A stretch of 64,000 nucleotides of DNA from Pestalotiopsis fici W106-1 (lineage: Eukaryota; Ascomycota; Sordariomycetes; Amphisphaeriales; Sporocadaceae): the NCBI RefSeq assembly GCF_000516985.1, contig NW_006917107.1:241382-305381 (forward strand). The letters are read 5' to 3'. Below are positions 36,831 to 49,694 of this stretch, piece after piece. The notes under the pieces were generated by a model, which saw nothing but the letters and a program-made list of their open reading frames with translations, had not been told where the DNA came from and did not search any database. A program made the position numbers and the translations under genes. Each line of letters begins with the position of its first letter. The stretch's first letter is position 1.

Positions 36831-39049
36831 TCAGCCTTCAGTACCACTGCTGCGGAAGGTGTGGCACAAGGCAGCGTAGTGATGTGTCAAATCCAAGACG
36901 CTTTGGCTGAGACTCGTTGCTTGAATGATGCTCCGAACTTTCACGGCACCTTCGTCTTCTATCAGAGTGCGGATAGTGTAGAGGAGCTCGGGCGAAAACT
37001 CGCTGTACCATCGGTACTGCCAGGCGACCAGGCGAATGACGCTAGCGATTGTTTCTCTGGTGTTCTTCTGCTTCTCATAGACACGCAGAATGCCCGTCAG
37101 CGCCTTGGGGCTGAACCGGAGGGACAAGCAGGCACGGTACGCCTCGACTGCCTCGTCGTGATGTTGCAAACGCTCTGCCAGAGAGCCAAGGATTTCCCAT
37201 TCCTCCGCCGACTTCTTGTATTGCATCGATTGGGCACGATACTGCGCCATCTGGGTGCGCCAAATGGTGTAAACACGTAGGTCCTCGTAAAGGACCATGA
37301 AAAGGCTATCCAACCAGCGCTCACATAGACGCTTGTTGTTGAGACGAGACAAGTGCTCCTCGGTCGTTGCAGTCTAATCATTGGGTTTCAGCATGTAGAC
37401 AAGGAGAGATTAATGGAACTGGAAACTCACATTGTTGGAATCTGACTGAATGGCGTCGGCTTTCACCTCACCTGGATCAATTGTATGTTCCGGCTTCTCA
37501 ACAGAGGATGCCTCTTTTCCGTTGGTCAGTGTCGGTGCAGTAGAGTCTGCATCAGATTTCGAGGGCTTCTCTTCGCCATCTCCTTCCTCGTCGCTGTGTT
37601 CACCATTGGTTGGTTCAGGGGATCCGCGCAGCCCATCCGTACTAGGGTTCCGTGCCGCAGGTGCTGCTGATGGCTCCTGTCTTTCACTTCTGTACTCATC
37701 CTCCATGACGAAGACGTTGCTTCGAATCTTGAGCAACTGATCCCAGCCAATCTTGGCAGTCATCTCTGTCAAGATGGCATACGCTTGTTTAAAGGTTCCC
37801 TTGTACGCAGCCGCTCTAAGGTTGAGTAGACTAGAGTCTACCTGTTCATATTGGCGGGATTCGGGTTCGCTGTCAATTTCGTCTAGGCGCGTCTCGGGAA
37901 GTGTGGGCAGGTACACGTCCTTTGGCTCTGGCATGAGCGGAGCATCCTTGTCCTGATAGGTAAACATTGGGCAAGAGTTCAAAATGGTCAAAGCATTCTC
38001 CCAATCTTCCTTGATGACATAGATTTGCGCAAGTCTTGCCCACGTTCCGAACTCACTGGGTGCAGCAATGGTGCTTCGATCAGCACAACCCAAAGCCATG
38101 TTCAAGCGCTCCTCTTTCTGTTCTGCAGTCGGTGCTGCCATTGCCTTCCTCATCAGGAATTCAGCTTGCGTATCCAACATGACATAGTCCATGGGTGACT
38201 CCTTGAGGGCTTCATAGAGCACGCGCACGCCCTGTACCTCTTCGTTGCCCATGAACAGCACCCTCGACAGCAATGAGGAGACCTCGACGTTCTGCGATCG
38301 AAGCTTCTCAAAGAGATTGATAGCGGAGGCAAAGCGTCCTGTGGTATGAAAATACTTTAGAAGACCTGCAGTCAGATGGTTCGACACGTTGTTTGGCACC
38401 TGAACGACGGAATCGGATCCGACTTGCCAACCTCTGAAGAAGAGATGTTCTGCGGCGCTTAAGAATCTGTGCTCGGTCTCGGTATTCGTAACGGGGTTGA
38501 ATCGACGAACACCCATAATCTTACGTATGGTATCGCCACTTCCATCGTCGGCGTAAGAGTAGGCTCGTAGCACGCTGCATAGGTAGGTCTCTAACCACAG
38601 CTCTTCGGTCGCCTTGCGCTTCTCACCCCGCTCGTCGACACAATAGCTCTCGACAGTTCCGGGGATCGTGACGTGGACACGCATATCCAGGCGTGAGAAG
38701 GCATTGTAGCAACAATAAATACCCTCTGTAATTTTGTTACCAGCAGTCGGGCCCTGCTCTTTGTTGTAGGTGAGGGTGTTGATATATGCAGCCAGACTGG
38801 CCGATGACGATGCATCTACGCCTGTGACATGATGGTAAACTCCAATGTGTCGGCCTGGATTGCTGCGATTCTGCTTGAGAAGGTGGACGAGATCCGGGGG
38901 GCCCAGCTCGCGCAATGAGACGAGTGACTCGGTACGGGCCTCAATCGATTCGTGAAGGGTGTCTTCAGTGATCCTAGAGCTCAAATCAGCTAGATACGAT
39001 CGCAGAATCTTGGACAGAGTTCTTACTCTGGCACCGCCGGCGCAGGCAT
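36831..39049 (-). CDS. Exomer cargo adaptor, ChAPs family (Bch1/Bud7-like)
   Basis: Three exons on the minus strand, 39049..39027, 38973..37431 and 37373..36831, give about 702 residues. The first exon has only seven whole codons (MPAPAVP). Its GTAAGA donor joins to ITEDTLHESIEART. The protein matches Chs5-Arf1-binding proteins, which form exomer with Chs5 at the trans-Golgi network and select cargo such as chitin synthase for export to the surface. Visible features: a conserved N-terminal LRELGPPDLVHLLK block, a TYNKEQGPTAGNKITEGIY-type block, TPR-like helical repeats across the middle and C-terminal part, and an acidic, Ser/Glu-rich disordered insert encoded near 37450-37690. The open frame runs further upstream (to 39215), but that sequence is non-homologous and includes intron; the ATG at 39049 with the short exon fits best. 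Confidence 0.85.
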
Positions 39050-40446
39050 TGTGAGTGTCGCTTGTCAAGAGCAAGGGAATGGCGGAAATAGCTTGCAGAT
39101 GGGGGAAGTGGATGCGACTCTTGGGAGCCACAAGATGAAGGGTGAAGTAAGACAATTGGCCCGTTGAATACGTCGAATTGCACACGGTCAAAGAAGCTAT
39201 CGCCCGATGCTGCACAGGAGAAAGGCTGCCAGTGCGTGGACGGCAAGTCCAAAGTGGATGTTGATGATTTGGGCTGAGATCTGGGAAAGCTACCAGCTCA
39301 CGGATGATGCTGCTGGCCTTTGTGTGCTGCGCGGCAGTTGCGTGGGTCCAGACTGTGAGCCAAGACCGAAGATACAGAGAAGCAAAAGATGAGCACAGGC
39401 CAAGGGGGTACCTGATAGCGGAGGCGAGCCGCGATTCAAGACACGGGGGCCCCTGAAAGCGTGCGGATCGTCAAGAGCATGGCAGCCTTGCAGTGCTACT
39501 AATGCCCCAATTCACAGTGGGGGTAAATACCCCAAAAGTGTCCCACTGGCCAATCAATCACAGGGCTATTGTATTCCATCTTGGACGTCCACCCGTTTGT
39601 TACCCACGGGTTTACCTGTTTGAAAGCAAACGCCCGCCGTAGACTTGCACCGAGTAAAGAGGCATTCATGTCCCTTACCAAGTACTCTAGCAAGGCAGAG
39701 GATTGAGAGTGATATACCGTAATGGTGTATAATAGTAGGAAAAAGAAAGGCTTCTTTATTGAAAATGTTTGAATGATACTGCTGATTTTAGCTTCTACTG
39801 ATCCTGAGCAGTATGGGTAGTCGTGCCTACATCAAGGCAATGTATTCAGATACCAAATTTTATAATTGTTTCAAAATTGAAGGACATATAGCCCAGACTC
39901 CAGCAGTGCGTAACATGAAATGCATCTGTGACCAGCATTATCTCGAGCTTGAGGGCCGTCACATGGCCAAGGTTGCTAACATTCTCGGCTTCAATGGATG
40001 GACCTTGGGGACTTACAACATACCTAGGAATGGTTAGGTTTTAGTGTCCGCCTTTAATGGATTATGCGCCGAAGTTCTGCACTGTCGCGTCTGGATCTGG
40101 TGCCACGCGACGACAGGGCCACGCAGCAAATGTAGCTTGGTAGCTGCCTTACCTAATGTAGAACTTACTTGACCTACACCTTGTACAATTATTTGCCCAA
40201 ATACCCTACCTGTCAGTACGATTGCGGCCACCAAGAGATGTGCGATTCGCGTGCTGCCAATCTCTTGTCGCAACTTTGCAACTCCATTTCGACGATCTTC
40301 TGAATCGCGCCAGTCAATTGCCCCGGGCCGAGTCCGCCTGAATCACGTTGCGCCGACGGAGCTGTTAAACGAGATGCACGGAACGGAACATTGCACGTAA
40401 TAAAGCACTGTATGAATGGCCTATCGCCGCCCATTGCTACATCAAG
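39050..40446. other. Divergent promoter region between exomer and HIR3 genes
   Basis: Both flanking genes start from this 1.4 kb stretch and run away from each other, so it probably holds both promoters. Small open frames are present but none is supported. Confidence 0.5.
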
Positions 40447-43400
40447 ATGGTGAGCACACAACATTTGTCATTCCAGGTCTGGCCATCAACTAATGTCTTC
40501 CTACCAGCCGGCCTTCTCAGCCATTAATGTCGAGCCCGAGGACAACCTTGTCGAGGAGGTTGACACAACCCGCGAACTTCACATAGAGGAGGCACTGAAG
40601 CGCTTTCAAACAGCTCTCAAGCTCCACGCCCAGGGGCCAGAACACTTCACCGAAGCCGCAGAAACATATCAAGTCCTCTTCGAATCAGAGATATTCCAGT
40701 ACCCGGATGCAGTCACCGAATTTGACCGCGTAGAACAGCAGTCCGACCCTCACCCGGATGCGACTGGCGGCAGCTCTCTGCACCCGCTCGAGGCTGCGCA
40801 GCTCGATATTGCGCAACACGATGTCGATGGCACTGGAAGTAGCTTGCCACAAGCACTATACATCGCCTACAAGAACCATGGACAGTTTTTGTTGGACACC
40901 ATCAAACACCACGCCAAAACCGAGGGCGAGGCAGTTTTTGAACAGAAAGAGACGCGCAAGAAGGCGCGAGAGGCGTTAGGGAACCTCAGTATTGCTCTCG
41001 ACCACGATCCGTCTGATGCAGACCTTTGGAGACGAACCGCGCGCGTTGCTGCCTTTTTACAAAGCACCAGAGCGAGCAGATACTGTTTGGAGGCAGCTAT
41101 CGAGCTCGACGATGATCCCGCCGTAGACGAGGTCGAGCCGCCCTCGCTGGCAGAGGGATTCGCTGGCGAGCAACTCAAGGAGCAATTGGAGGTCCTCGGC
41201 GATGATGTTGCCAAGTCACACCCGATACTGGCACCATACTCCCACCGGACCATGCCAGCGTTTCTAAAGAAGCACCTGGACCCGATTCCATTTCTTCCTG
41301 ACCCCAGCAAGTCTCTTGCTACACCACATTCTCCACCACCAACTCCAAACGATACATTGTCGGATCAGCTCACCTTACAGGTTGAGGAATCGTCGTGGGC
41401 TGAGCTGGGCATGACATTAGTTCGCACCATGACTGCAAATGGTGTCTCGGCACGACCCATATGGATTGAGCTGCCAGATCTACCTAGTAGTCCTGACCCA
41501 CCACGACAGGCCTTGGTAGAGCGCATCAAGTCAGTCGACGGCGATGTAGAGCACGAGTCACAAGCCCAAGCGACCGACAAGCCTGGCAAAAGTGGCAATC
41601 CAGAGGAAGCTGAAGCAAGCCCCGGGGACGGCCAGAATGGTGCGGTAGCCGTGGCTACTGCAAAGACGCAGCGCAGTGAATCCGTGATATCGAGAAAGCG
41701 GTCTCATTCCGCCGCAGCTATACCCGACGGTGAACCGGAGGAGGTAGTCGAGAAGAGAAGCAAAAGAACACGCCGAAGAGAGACCGCCGTGGAAGATACA
41801 GGGGACACGCAGCCGATTTTCGCAGTTCAACTCGAACCATTCCAGGCTGCTGACAAAAACTTATTCCAGACTACCAAGAATCTGGCAGAAAACCTTGGCG
41901 TCTCGGATCCGAGCACACTACAGCGACTCAGTGAAATCATTGAGCTTTCCGCTCTGGAACATCGAACTATCAAGGTCACAGAGCCATCCATGGTTGATCT
42001 CCGGGATAGTCTGCTCAAGTTTGAAGAAGACCAGGCCAGAATACTGTTGAACAAGCATGAAACGTCTTCCATTGGATTTTCATCCTTTCTTGAACACGCA
42101 AAGCCCGGATCTCAACTCAAAACTGAAATGCCTGCTTTTGAAGAGAGCAGGAACATCAAGTCTTTTGCGATAAAAGCCAACGAAGATGGGCTGGGTATGC
42201 CAGACATTGCATTCGAATGGGTGCAGTCAGTGTTTCGATCCTATACAGACTACAAATGGTCGGATTCAATGAAGACGGCCGTGGTTCAAGTCATTAGTCA
42301 CTTGGATGAGGAGATTTACAGTCGCACATTGTATGAGCTGCAGTCTCTGGACACAACACAGAAATCCAGAGAGGATGCGACATCTCTGGATCATATGGTT
42401 CAGACCCTCTTTGAACTTCACCTCGATGTCTATGAGAGGATCACGAACCCTAACAGCGCCGTCGACTTTGGGATTCGAGTAGAGACCAAGGGACGGCTCG
42501 GCAGATGGTTCTCTCTTGCTTCGCAGCTGAGCAGGAACCGTCCTGAGGGGTCCGACAGTACGCTTTCCGCAAGATTCCTGTGGGCTGTTGTCTTCTCCGT
42601 CACACTCACCGAGGGAGTATCACGCGAGCACGTACTGCAGTGCTGGCAGAGTCTTCGTGAAGCCCTAGCTTCAGACTTTGAAGATGTCACTGTGGCGTTG
42701 CCGAACAATGCCATCATGCCTGAGATATCCACGCAAGCGGCCGACCGGGAAATCAGCAAGCTCACAACCATGGACTTCTTTCTTGGGCTTTTCCAAGACG
42801 ATCTTAGCGATCCAATTAGTGTCATTGACAGCCTGGAACCAGTCCTGAATCCCGCTGGAGTTTTCACGACGACGACAACGACTGCGACCCAGCCGGAAGG
42901 TTCGCCAACACCTAGTGAACAATTGAGATCGCCTAGCCAGCGACAGGATATTGCAAGCCCAAAACCAATCACAGAGACCGCAAGCCAGGGTTTGCATGAT
43001 TTGTGGAAGTTTCTGCTCAGCGCCAGCACCGAGCTCCGTCTTTTTCTGTGGAATCGCTTGGGCGCAGCATATCGTGCCATTACATACCCAACCAAAGTTT
43101 TTTCGTGCAATCTCAAGGCAATCGAGATGGTCGTGGGCGACTTTGAGAGAGATCCATATCTGAGTATGCCAATTGCGGAGCGGCGCCCTCTCTTTTTGAA
43201 GATGCTCAAATTTGTTGACAACTTGCTGGTGCAATCCCTCTCGATCGCCTTGAACGATCCGACGGCTTTTGACATCATTGATGAAGACCACCTCAATTCT
43301 AGTGTTGCGGCGCTGGCAAAGCTCGCATGCATTCTGCATACAGCTCCAATGTTTGAGGACGAAGTTCGGGTTGGGATGAGTGCGGCTCCCTCTTCTAGTG

Positions 43401-46400
43401 CTACATTCTCGTCATTTTTCAACAAGCTACGAGAGTTGCAAGTGAGAAATTGGTCGTTGCTCTACACGCTTCTAAAGTTTGGCGTCCTCCAGAACAAGAC
43501 TACCTTCAAAACCCCCGAGGCTGATCTTGCCGACTATCTTGCTGCTGTGCATCAAGTCCTCGGACTTCGAAAGTCCTGCAAAGCATCAAACAAAATATTC
43601 CTCAAGATGATGCGGGTAGAGCTCTTGAAGCAGAATCTAATCGACAACTGGGAGGATTACATGGGCCAAGTACTCTACGACCTCTATGGTTTGAAGGGTA
43701 TTGGCGTCTGGGAAGTACAAGACCACGGCTGTGCTGCCGAGAAACTGGAGAGGCGCAATACCATGGCGCTGGTGGAAAAGATTTCCGCCCTGGCGAACAG
43801 CATACCCATGAAGGATCTTCTCAAGTCAGATCTCAAGACGACCATTGAAACCATGCAACAGGCCATCGGGCAGACCAAGAGTAACCAGCAAACCATACAC
43901 AATCTCCGCAACTTTACAGAGTATCTCAGGAGGCCAATCCACCCGCTACGTTTGTATCAGGCTCTCAGGGGCAACGTTACCATTGATGCTGTTGCAGTTA
44001 CAACACCAGACAGTGTTCTGGCCAAGCACCAGTGGTTCTTCCTCTTGGGTATGATTGCATTCAGCAAATTCAAGGGCGTTGATCTGAATAGAAGGCAAAC
44101 CCCGGGCGCTACTGACGACCTCCGCATGGGCGCCACTTTCCTCAGACAACAGCTTCAATTCACTCCTGATCAGTGGAACGCTTGGTTCAGACTAGCTGAA
44201 TGCTTTGATTATGAGCTCGATGAATCAGTCCTCTGGTCTGCAGACAAGATGAACAAGGAGCGGGCAGAGCTGGTCAAGTACCAACGAAACGCCATTCACT
44301 GCTATGCCCTTGCACTCTCCAACTCTCGAAAGGTCGGCCCGGACTTTGAGGGCGAGGCTTTGGAGGCAATTCACGAATTATATCACAAATTCGCCATGCG
44401 CATGTATGCCTCGAGTCGAGGTCCTTTTGACATGGAGCCTTTCAAACACGCCGACCAGGAGCGCTTTTTCATCCAGAGCATGGGTGCTGGAACGTTCAAG
44501 AGGAAGATTCACGAGGAGATGGAGGACTACAAGGTGTGGAAGTACGCTGCGACCTTGTTCAAGAAGGCTTCTGCGGTGAAGCCAAAGGAATGGAAGTGAG
44601 TAATGCACTGTACACCCAACACGTGATAACACCCTAACTGAGAACAGAAATTTCTACATGTACGCCAAATGCATTTGGAAAATGTTCCAGAAGCCGTATA
44701 CGTCTCTGGACCACAAGGACAGGCAGTCCCGCCCGACAGTAGCCGATGTTCTGAGCGCACTAGAACGGTCCGTCGAGGTCGTGGCTGCGCTGCCAAAGCC
44801 AAGATCCGGTGATTCAATCCTCGAGCCGCACTACAAGATCGTCGCTGTTGTGCACAAGCTTGTACTTCGGGAAGACCTGACCCCTACCGAAGGGGCTGAG
44901 ATTCTCCAGCGTCAGCCTTTGGCTGTGAAGAAAGGTTCTCCAGTGGAAGTGGCAACAGCGGATGAATGGAGCACCTACATGATAGAGTGTCTGCAGCACC
45001 TTCGCGAGAAAGACAAGTCGAATTGGCAGCACCGGATCATAATGCGACACGCCCGCATCCTGTTTGACGAGACGGCCGAGAACCCAGACCATGCAGATGC
45101 TTTGGCTGCTTTCGCTGTACTTCAGAAGTCCATGTTTACCAAAACCATGGTAATGAATGTGTGGAAATGCGATGCTGAACGGCCTGGTCGTCATCACGTC
45201 TACACTGAGCAGTACGTTCGATTCATGGTGAAAATTCTGTGTGTCACCAAGGACCGAGTGAACTTTGAGGCACTACTGCGACGCATCCGCAAGAAGGGTG
45301 CCGACTTTTACCATTTCACCGAGCTTTGGCAGTATTGCTGTATTTCATATCTTAAGCTGATACGAAGTCACTTTAATATCGAACCTGTCCTCGAGGACGT
45401 GTATAAGAATGTGTCTCCCGAGGAATTCGAGATTATCACGGAGCGGATCAGCGAGTGGTCCATCGACTCGGCCGCAGGCGAGACTCCTGCCTTTGGAGCG
45501 CTGAAAGAAACCATCGAACTCAAAAAGCTCAACTCTGCCCTCATGAAAGCTGGCGCGATAGACGATCTCATCACGGATTGCTACACCGCAATTTACATGG
45601 AAGTTGGCAAGTCACTCCCTGGACCTCCACCCGAGACTCTTATCCAGGAGCGAGCCGAAGCAAAAGCTCGCGACGAGGAGAAACCAGCAGGTGAAGACGT
45701 AGAGAAACCAAGCAATCCGTTCAGCATGCTGCTAAATCCACAATCTGTAGACAATTCTGGCACTGAAGCCGGACCAGCAGCAGCTGCACCAGAAGGAGCG
45801 GCTCGGCAACGTCGCATCGGAGTCAGGAGACCGGATATTCTCCGAAAGGCGGAACATGCTGTGAACCGTAATGTCGAGGGTCCTGTCAAAGCTGTGGGAG
45901 GCAAATCGCTTCGGGGATCGGTCTCAAGTGGCCGGACGCGGGGAAGCAAAACGCCAATCGGAGAAGACAGCAAGGACGGCGACATTGATATGGAGGATGG
46001 CGGAGATGAGAGCAGCGCCCCTGGAAGCATTCACGACTCTGCAGATGATGAAAGTGATCTTAGTGATGTGCCAGCCTCGGAGCTATTGGATGAAGAGGAG
46101 GCCGCCCTCCTATTTCCAGGACTGGCACGACGTAGTGTCGATAATGACACTGATGAGGATGGTCATGATGAGAGCGGAGAGGATGGTGGCGATGAGGAAG
46201 AAGAGGAAGAACAGGAGGATATTGAAGATGTCGAAAATGCCGCAGATGTCGAGGATGACGAAGGCATGGGTGATGACGAGCACATGGTTGAACCAGCCGA
46301 CGACATTGAAGACGAAGAAATGGAAGATGCCGAGGTCTTGGCTGACGAAGAGCAATTAGGCGAGGACATCGGAGAAGAGGATGAGGATGCAGAAGACGAG

Positions 46401-46595
46401 GACGATGAAGGTGATGAAGAGGAAGCGGAGGAAGCTGAAGAAGTGGAAGAAGATGAAGAGGGAGAAGAGGAAGAGGAAGAGGAAGAAGAAGAAGAAGAAG
46501 AAGAAGAGGTGGAGGAGGAGGAGGAGGAGGAGGAGGAGGAAGAAGAAGAAGAAGAAGTCATCGAGGATGCCATCGAAGCCATTCCTCTTGCGTGA
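40447..46595 (+). CDS. hir3: Histone transcription regulator 3 homologue (HIR complex, Hir3/Cabin1)
   Basis: Model: ATG at 40447..40449, then exons 40508..44595 and 44648..46595, about 2,012 residues. The first intron would start directly after the ATG (GTGAGC donor, CTAAT branch, CTACCAG acceptor) and gives an N-terminus MPAFSAINVEPED. The alternative is an unspliced start at 40493 (MSSYQPAFSAINV, about 2,016 residues). The second intron is clear (GTGAGT, CTAAC, ACAG). Hir3 is the large helical-repeat scaffold of the HIR complex, which deposits H3-H4 independently of replication and represses histone genes outside S phase. Recognisable blocks are the N-terminal LHIEEALKRFQTALKLHAQG repeat, KSCKASNKIFLKMMRVELLK, a HPLRLYQAL region, and DLNRRQTPGATDDLRMGATF followed by DQWNAWFRLAECFDYELDE. 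The last 200 residues are extremely acidic. Confidence 0.92.
46140..46560 (+). repeat. Glu/Asp-rich low-complexity tail with GAA/GAG microsatellite in hir3
   Basis: Coding repeat at the 3' end of hir3. From about 46462 to 46557 the DNA is almost pure GAA/GAG triplets, encoding an uninterrupted Glu-rich tract with a single Val interruption. Acidic tails are common in histone chaperones and may contact basic histone surfaces; that role is inferred. The triplet run is prone to length variation. Confidence 0.9.
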
Positions 46596-47199
46596 GCAAT
46601 TCTTCGTTGGGATCGTTGCAATGGGCAATGAAATGTTCTCTCACAAAGCTATACAATATAAGTCAAGATCACATGACAAGCAGGTGTGGTATTCATGATG
46701 TTTGGATGCTCTCTCACAACAAGGGTATGGTATCCTGTACAGCTATGGAACCTTTGTCATGCTCCCCTTCGAGGTGCCGAGCTCGACTAGGCCCTAGATG
46801 ATCTTTCCTAATCTTGAGTTGGCATAGTCTCACTTCAGCTAGCGATCCGGTCAAGCATGCGGAGGGAGGATTGCCGCAACCTTTGGCAGGACCTGTATGA
46901 CGTGGGGAGAGAAAGTGTGGGGGAAAGGCCCGCCGAACCAGTGCCCCACGAGCGAGTCATTCACTCGCGTTTCCTCCACAGATTAGTAGCGAGATGGACC
47001 ACTCTGAATAATTCCGATTACCATGAACACGTGCCCAAGGATTAGGCCGGAAGCCGCTTCACCTTCCAACGTGCAGCCGGCACTGTCGTTGTCGTCGTTG
47101 TTGTCGTTGCCGTTCAGATCATCAAAGCCGAGTCTGTAGTACCCCCGCTTCTTTCCGACAAACCCGCAAAAGTAGTAGCAATCCGTGAATCTGGTCTGA
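46596..47199. other. Spacer between hir3 and a Zn2Cys6 regulator gene
   Basis: Contains the hir3 3' flank and the promoter of the regulator starting at 47200. A (GTT/GTC)n run at about 47082-47110 is the only visible simple repeat. No other gene is supported. Confidence 0.5.
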
Positions 47200-49603
47200 A
47201 TGGCGGCATCATCGGTGACCATGACCACATCTCGCAAGAGGAGAAACCCATATACTAACGTTGCTTGGTATGCTCAAGCCCTTCCGCGCTTATGATCGCT
47301 GCGCAGTATGCCGCGTGCTAACATGAGAGTTGCTCCTCTGAAGTCAAGAATGCAAGCGGCGAAAGGTCAAATGCAGCGGTGAGAACCCATGCGCCGGCTG
47401 CCAGCAAGTCCAGGCAGTTTGTCTCTACGAACGCAGCACACGATTCCGCACAGCACGGAGGAGCTCAATGGTCTCGTCACGGTCAAAGGACGAATCGACA
47501 ACAGGAGCAACCTCCTCAATGGCGCCGGCTCCCAGACTGGACGACGTATCACAATCAAGCACAACAGATCAGCCGAGCAACCTGGAAGCCGACTACAGCC
47601 CCCAACATATCAGACATGGCAGCTCTGATTATTACTTCAATCTAGCTCAACAGTTGCTTGTTGGATCAAGCCCGATATATGGCCAAGCCAACAGCTCCGG
47701 TACCCAGCGCGTGCCTCGGATGGCTCAGGACCTGCAAAGGCTCATTCAAAATCGGTCCGGTCGGAAAACAGGCCACTTGTTGTCCATCATTCAAGTACCT
47801 CGCTGGCTGGAGATTCTGGATACGTATGAGGAGGAGATTGGGTTGCTGTATCCATTTCTGGATGTTACCGAATTGAGGAACCAACTTCGAGATTCCTCCT
47901 TGCAGCTGGCGGACCAGGAAAACCGGCAAGAAGTTCGCCTTGGTACAAAGCTTGATGAAGTCCTCATTCTCGTGCTTGCCGTAATGGCTGTTCTCGAGGA
48001 GCCTGATGTCAGCACACTTGGTGATGAGTTTGTAGAACAGGTTGTGAGCGGTACTTGGCGCCGGGTGCATACTGGAAACGTAGCCGATCATGACATCACA
48101 CTCAGCATCTTGATAGTACGTTAAGAACCCCGGGATTTGAAGCTGGTGCTGACCTTTGAACAGAGTATATACTACTTCATGACAGATCGAGAGTCGCTCG
48201 CTTGGCGGAATATCGGCACGGTGGTCAGAATGCTTCAAGAACTCGGATATCACAGCTCGTCGGACTTGCAGCATCGATTCAAGTCACGGAGCGCCAAAGA
48301 CAAGGCAAAAAAGGTTCTGTGGTCAGCCTATACGCTCGACAGACGTTGGAGTTTTGGCACTGGCTTGCCCTTTGCTATCAACGACTCTGATATTGACTAT
48401 GACACTGACTTCTTGGTATGTAAAATGTTGAATGGCCCAGAATTCCGAGTGATTGACCAAGCTGTGTAGGACGAATCTTTGTCGACTGCCTATCTGAGGG
48501 CCATGGTCGCTTATTGTCGAATAGGCGCCGAGGTTCGCGACTCGGCTCTCGGAATGCCTTCCCCGACTCATGCAAAAGACTCTGCTCGCGACCTTCTCGA
48601 CTTCAAGATCAACGAATGGCGGCGTAACCTGCCTTCATGCCTCCAGTTCCATCAAGACATGAACTTTGACCCATTGACAGGCACCCGAGGCCAGTACAGA
48701 CTTCGCCTTTTGCTTTACCTCAGGGCCAACCAGATGAGGATTGTCGTCCATAGAAAATCGGCACTCCGATCTGGCAACGAAGCTATTGACACTTCAAGTC
48801 TAAATGCCATGATCGAGGTGGCGCAAGACACGATTCGCGTTCTCGCTAAGCTGAGCCAAGTATCGAATATTTATCATGCCCAGCAAAAGACTTTCAATCA
48901 TTTTCTGGAATCAGCTCTCTCGGCTTTACTCTTGGTAACATGCCGATCTAACGTTTTAGCCGATAGATCTTGTGCTGCCGAGGTACAACTTGCTCTAGAC
49001 GTGATTGACCACTTGTCAACGACATCATCCATCACACGAAAGCTCGCCGAGAAGCTCAAGTGTTTTGCGACAACGAGCGTCGAAGCAGAACAGAGACTAA
49101 GAAAGTCACGCAGCAACACATCTTCGAAAGGAAAATCTACCAACTTTGGGAAAATTGGTCATCCAGCTCACAGATCTGAAACTGTTGAAGAATCTGTGAG
49201 AGGTCCTCCTCTGGCAACAGGAAATACAGATGGGACCGTCACTAGTGGTAATGGGCAGGGCGGTCTCACCCAAGTTATGCTTCCCCCATCGCTCAATCAA
49301 GAAAATAGTGCTACATGTCAAATTGGAGAAAATCCTGGCGACAGCTACTTGGGGGCTGCCCAGCATACATTCCAGGACCTAGGCCAGGCGGCTGGCTTCG
49401 ATCAGATGAGCAATGACACTGTACCTTTATTATACCCGCTGGAGTCCGGATCGTCAGAAATTTCTCCAGAGAGTATTCCTACTGATGTTTCACTACTTGA
49501 TATGGTTGGCGGAATGGATCTGCAGCCCAATGACAGATGGGACGGGCTACTTTCGGATCTCAGCGACTTTTGGGTGGATTATGATAAAATGATTGCTTTT
49601 TGA
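47200..49603 (+). CDS. Zn2Cys6 transcription factor, candidate local pathway regulator
   Basis: Four exons, 47200..47267, 47344..48115, 48164..48415 and 48470..49603, give about 741 residues. The first intron (GTATGC donor, GCTAAC branch near 47317, GAAG acceptor) splits the first zinc-ligand codon, and splicing restores Cys23-x2-Cys26-x6-Cys33-x5-Cys39-x2-Cys42-x6-Cys49 with a basic KRRKVK helix. The middle (exons 2 to 4) matches the fungal-specific transcription-factor domain: a block SIYYFMTDRESLAWRNIG, a GTVVRMLQELGYH helix, and KVLWSAYTLDRRWSFGTGLP. The C-terminus is acidic and Ser/Gly-rich, typical of an activation region. A nuclear DNA-binding regulator is expected. The gene converges on the glutathione-transferase gene with 91 bp between stop codons and heads the aromatic-catabolism-like group to its right, so it is a candidate regulator of that group. 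This link is positional only. Confidence 0.85.
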
Positions 49604-49694
49604 ATTGATGACCGCTACGTTATTACGAGACCCTGAGCATTTCATTATGGAGTTGAACGTTTTTCTCGCTTCTGTCCGTCAATACATGCCCACT

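Noticed and set aside
39813..40037. 74-codon frame between exomer and hir3 genes
   Set aside because: No domain and no conserved features; sits in a divergent promoter region.
46163..46621. Ser-rich or Leu/Phe-rich antisense frames in the hir3 tail
   Set aside because: Translation artefacts of the GAA/GAG repeat on the opposite strand.
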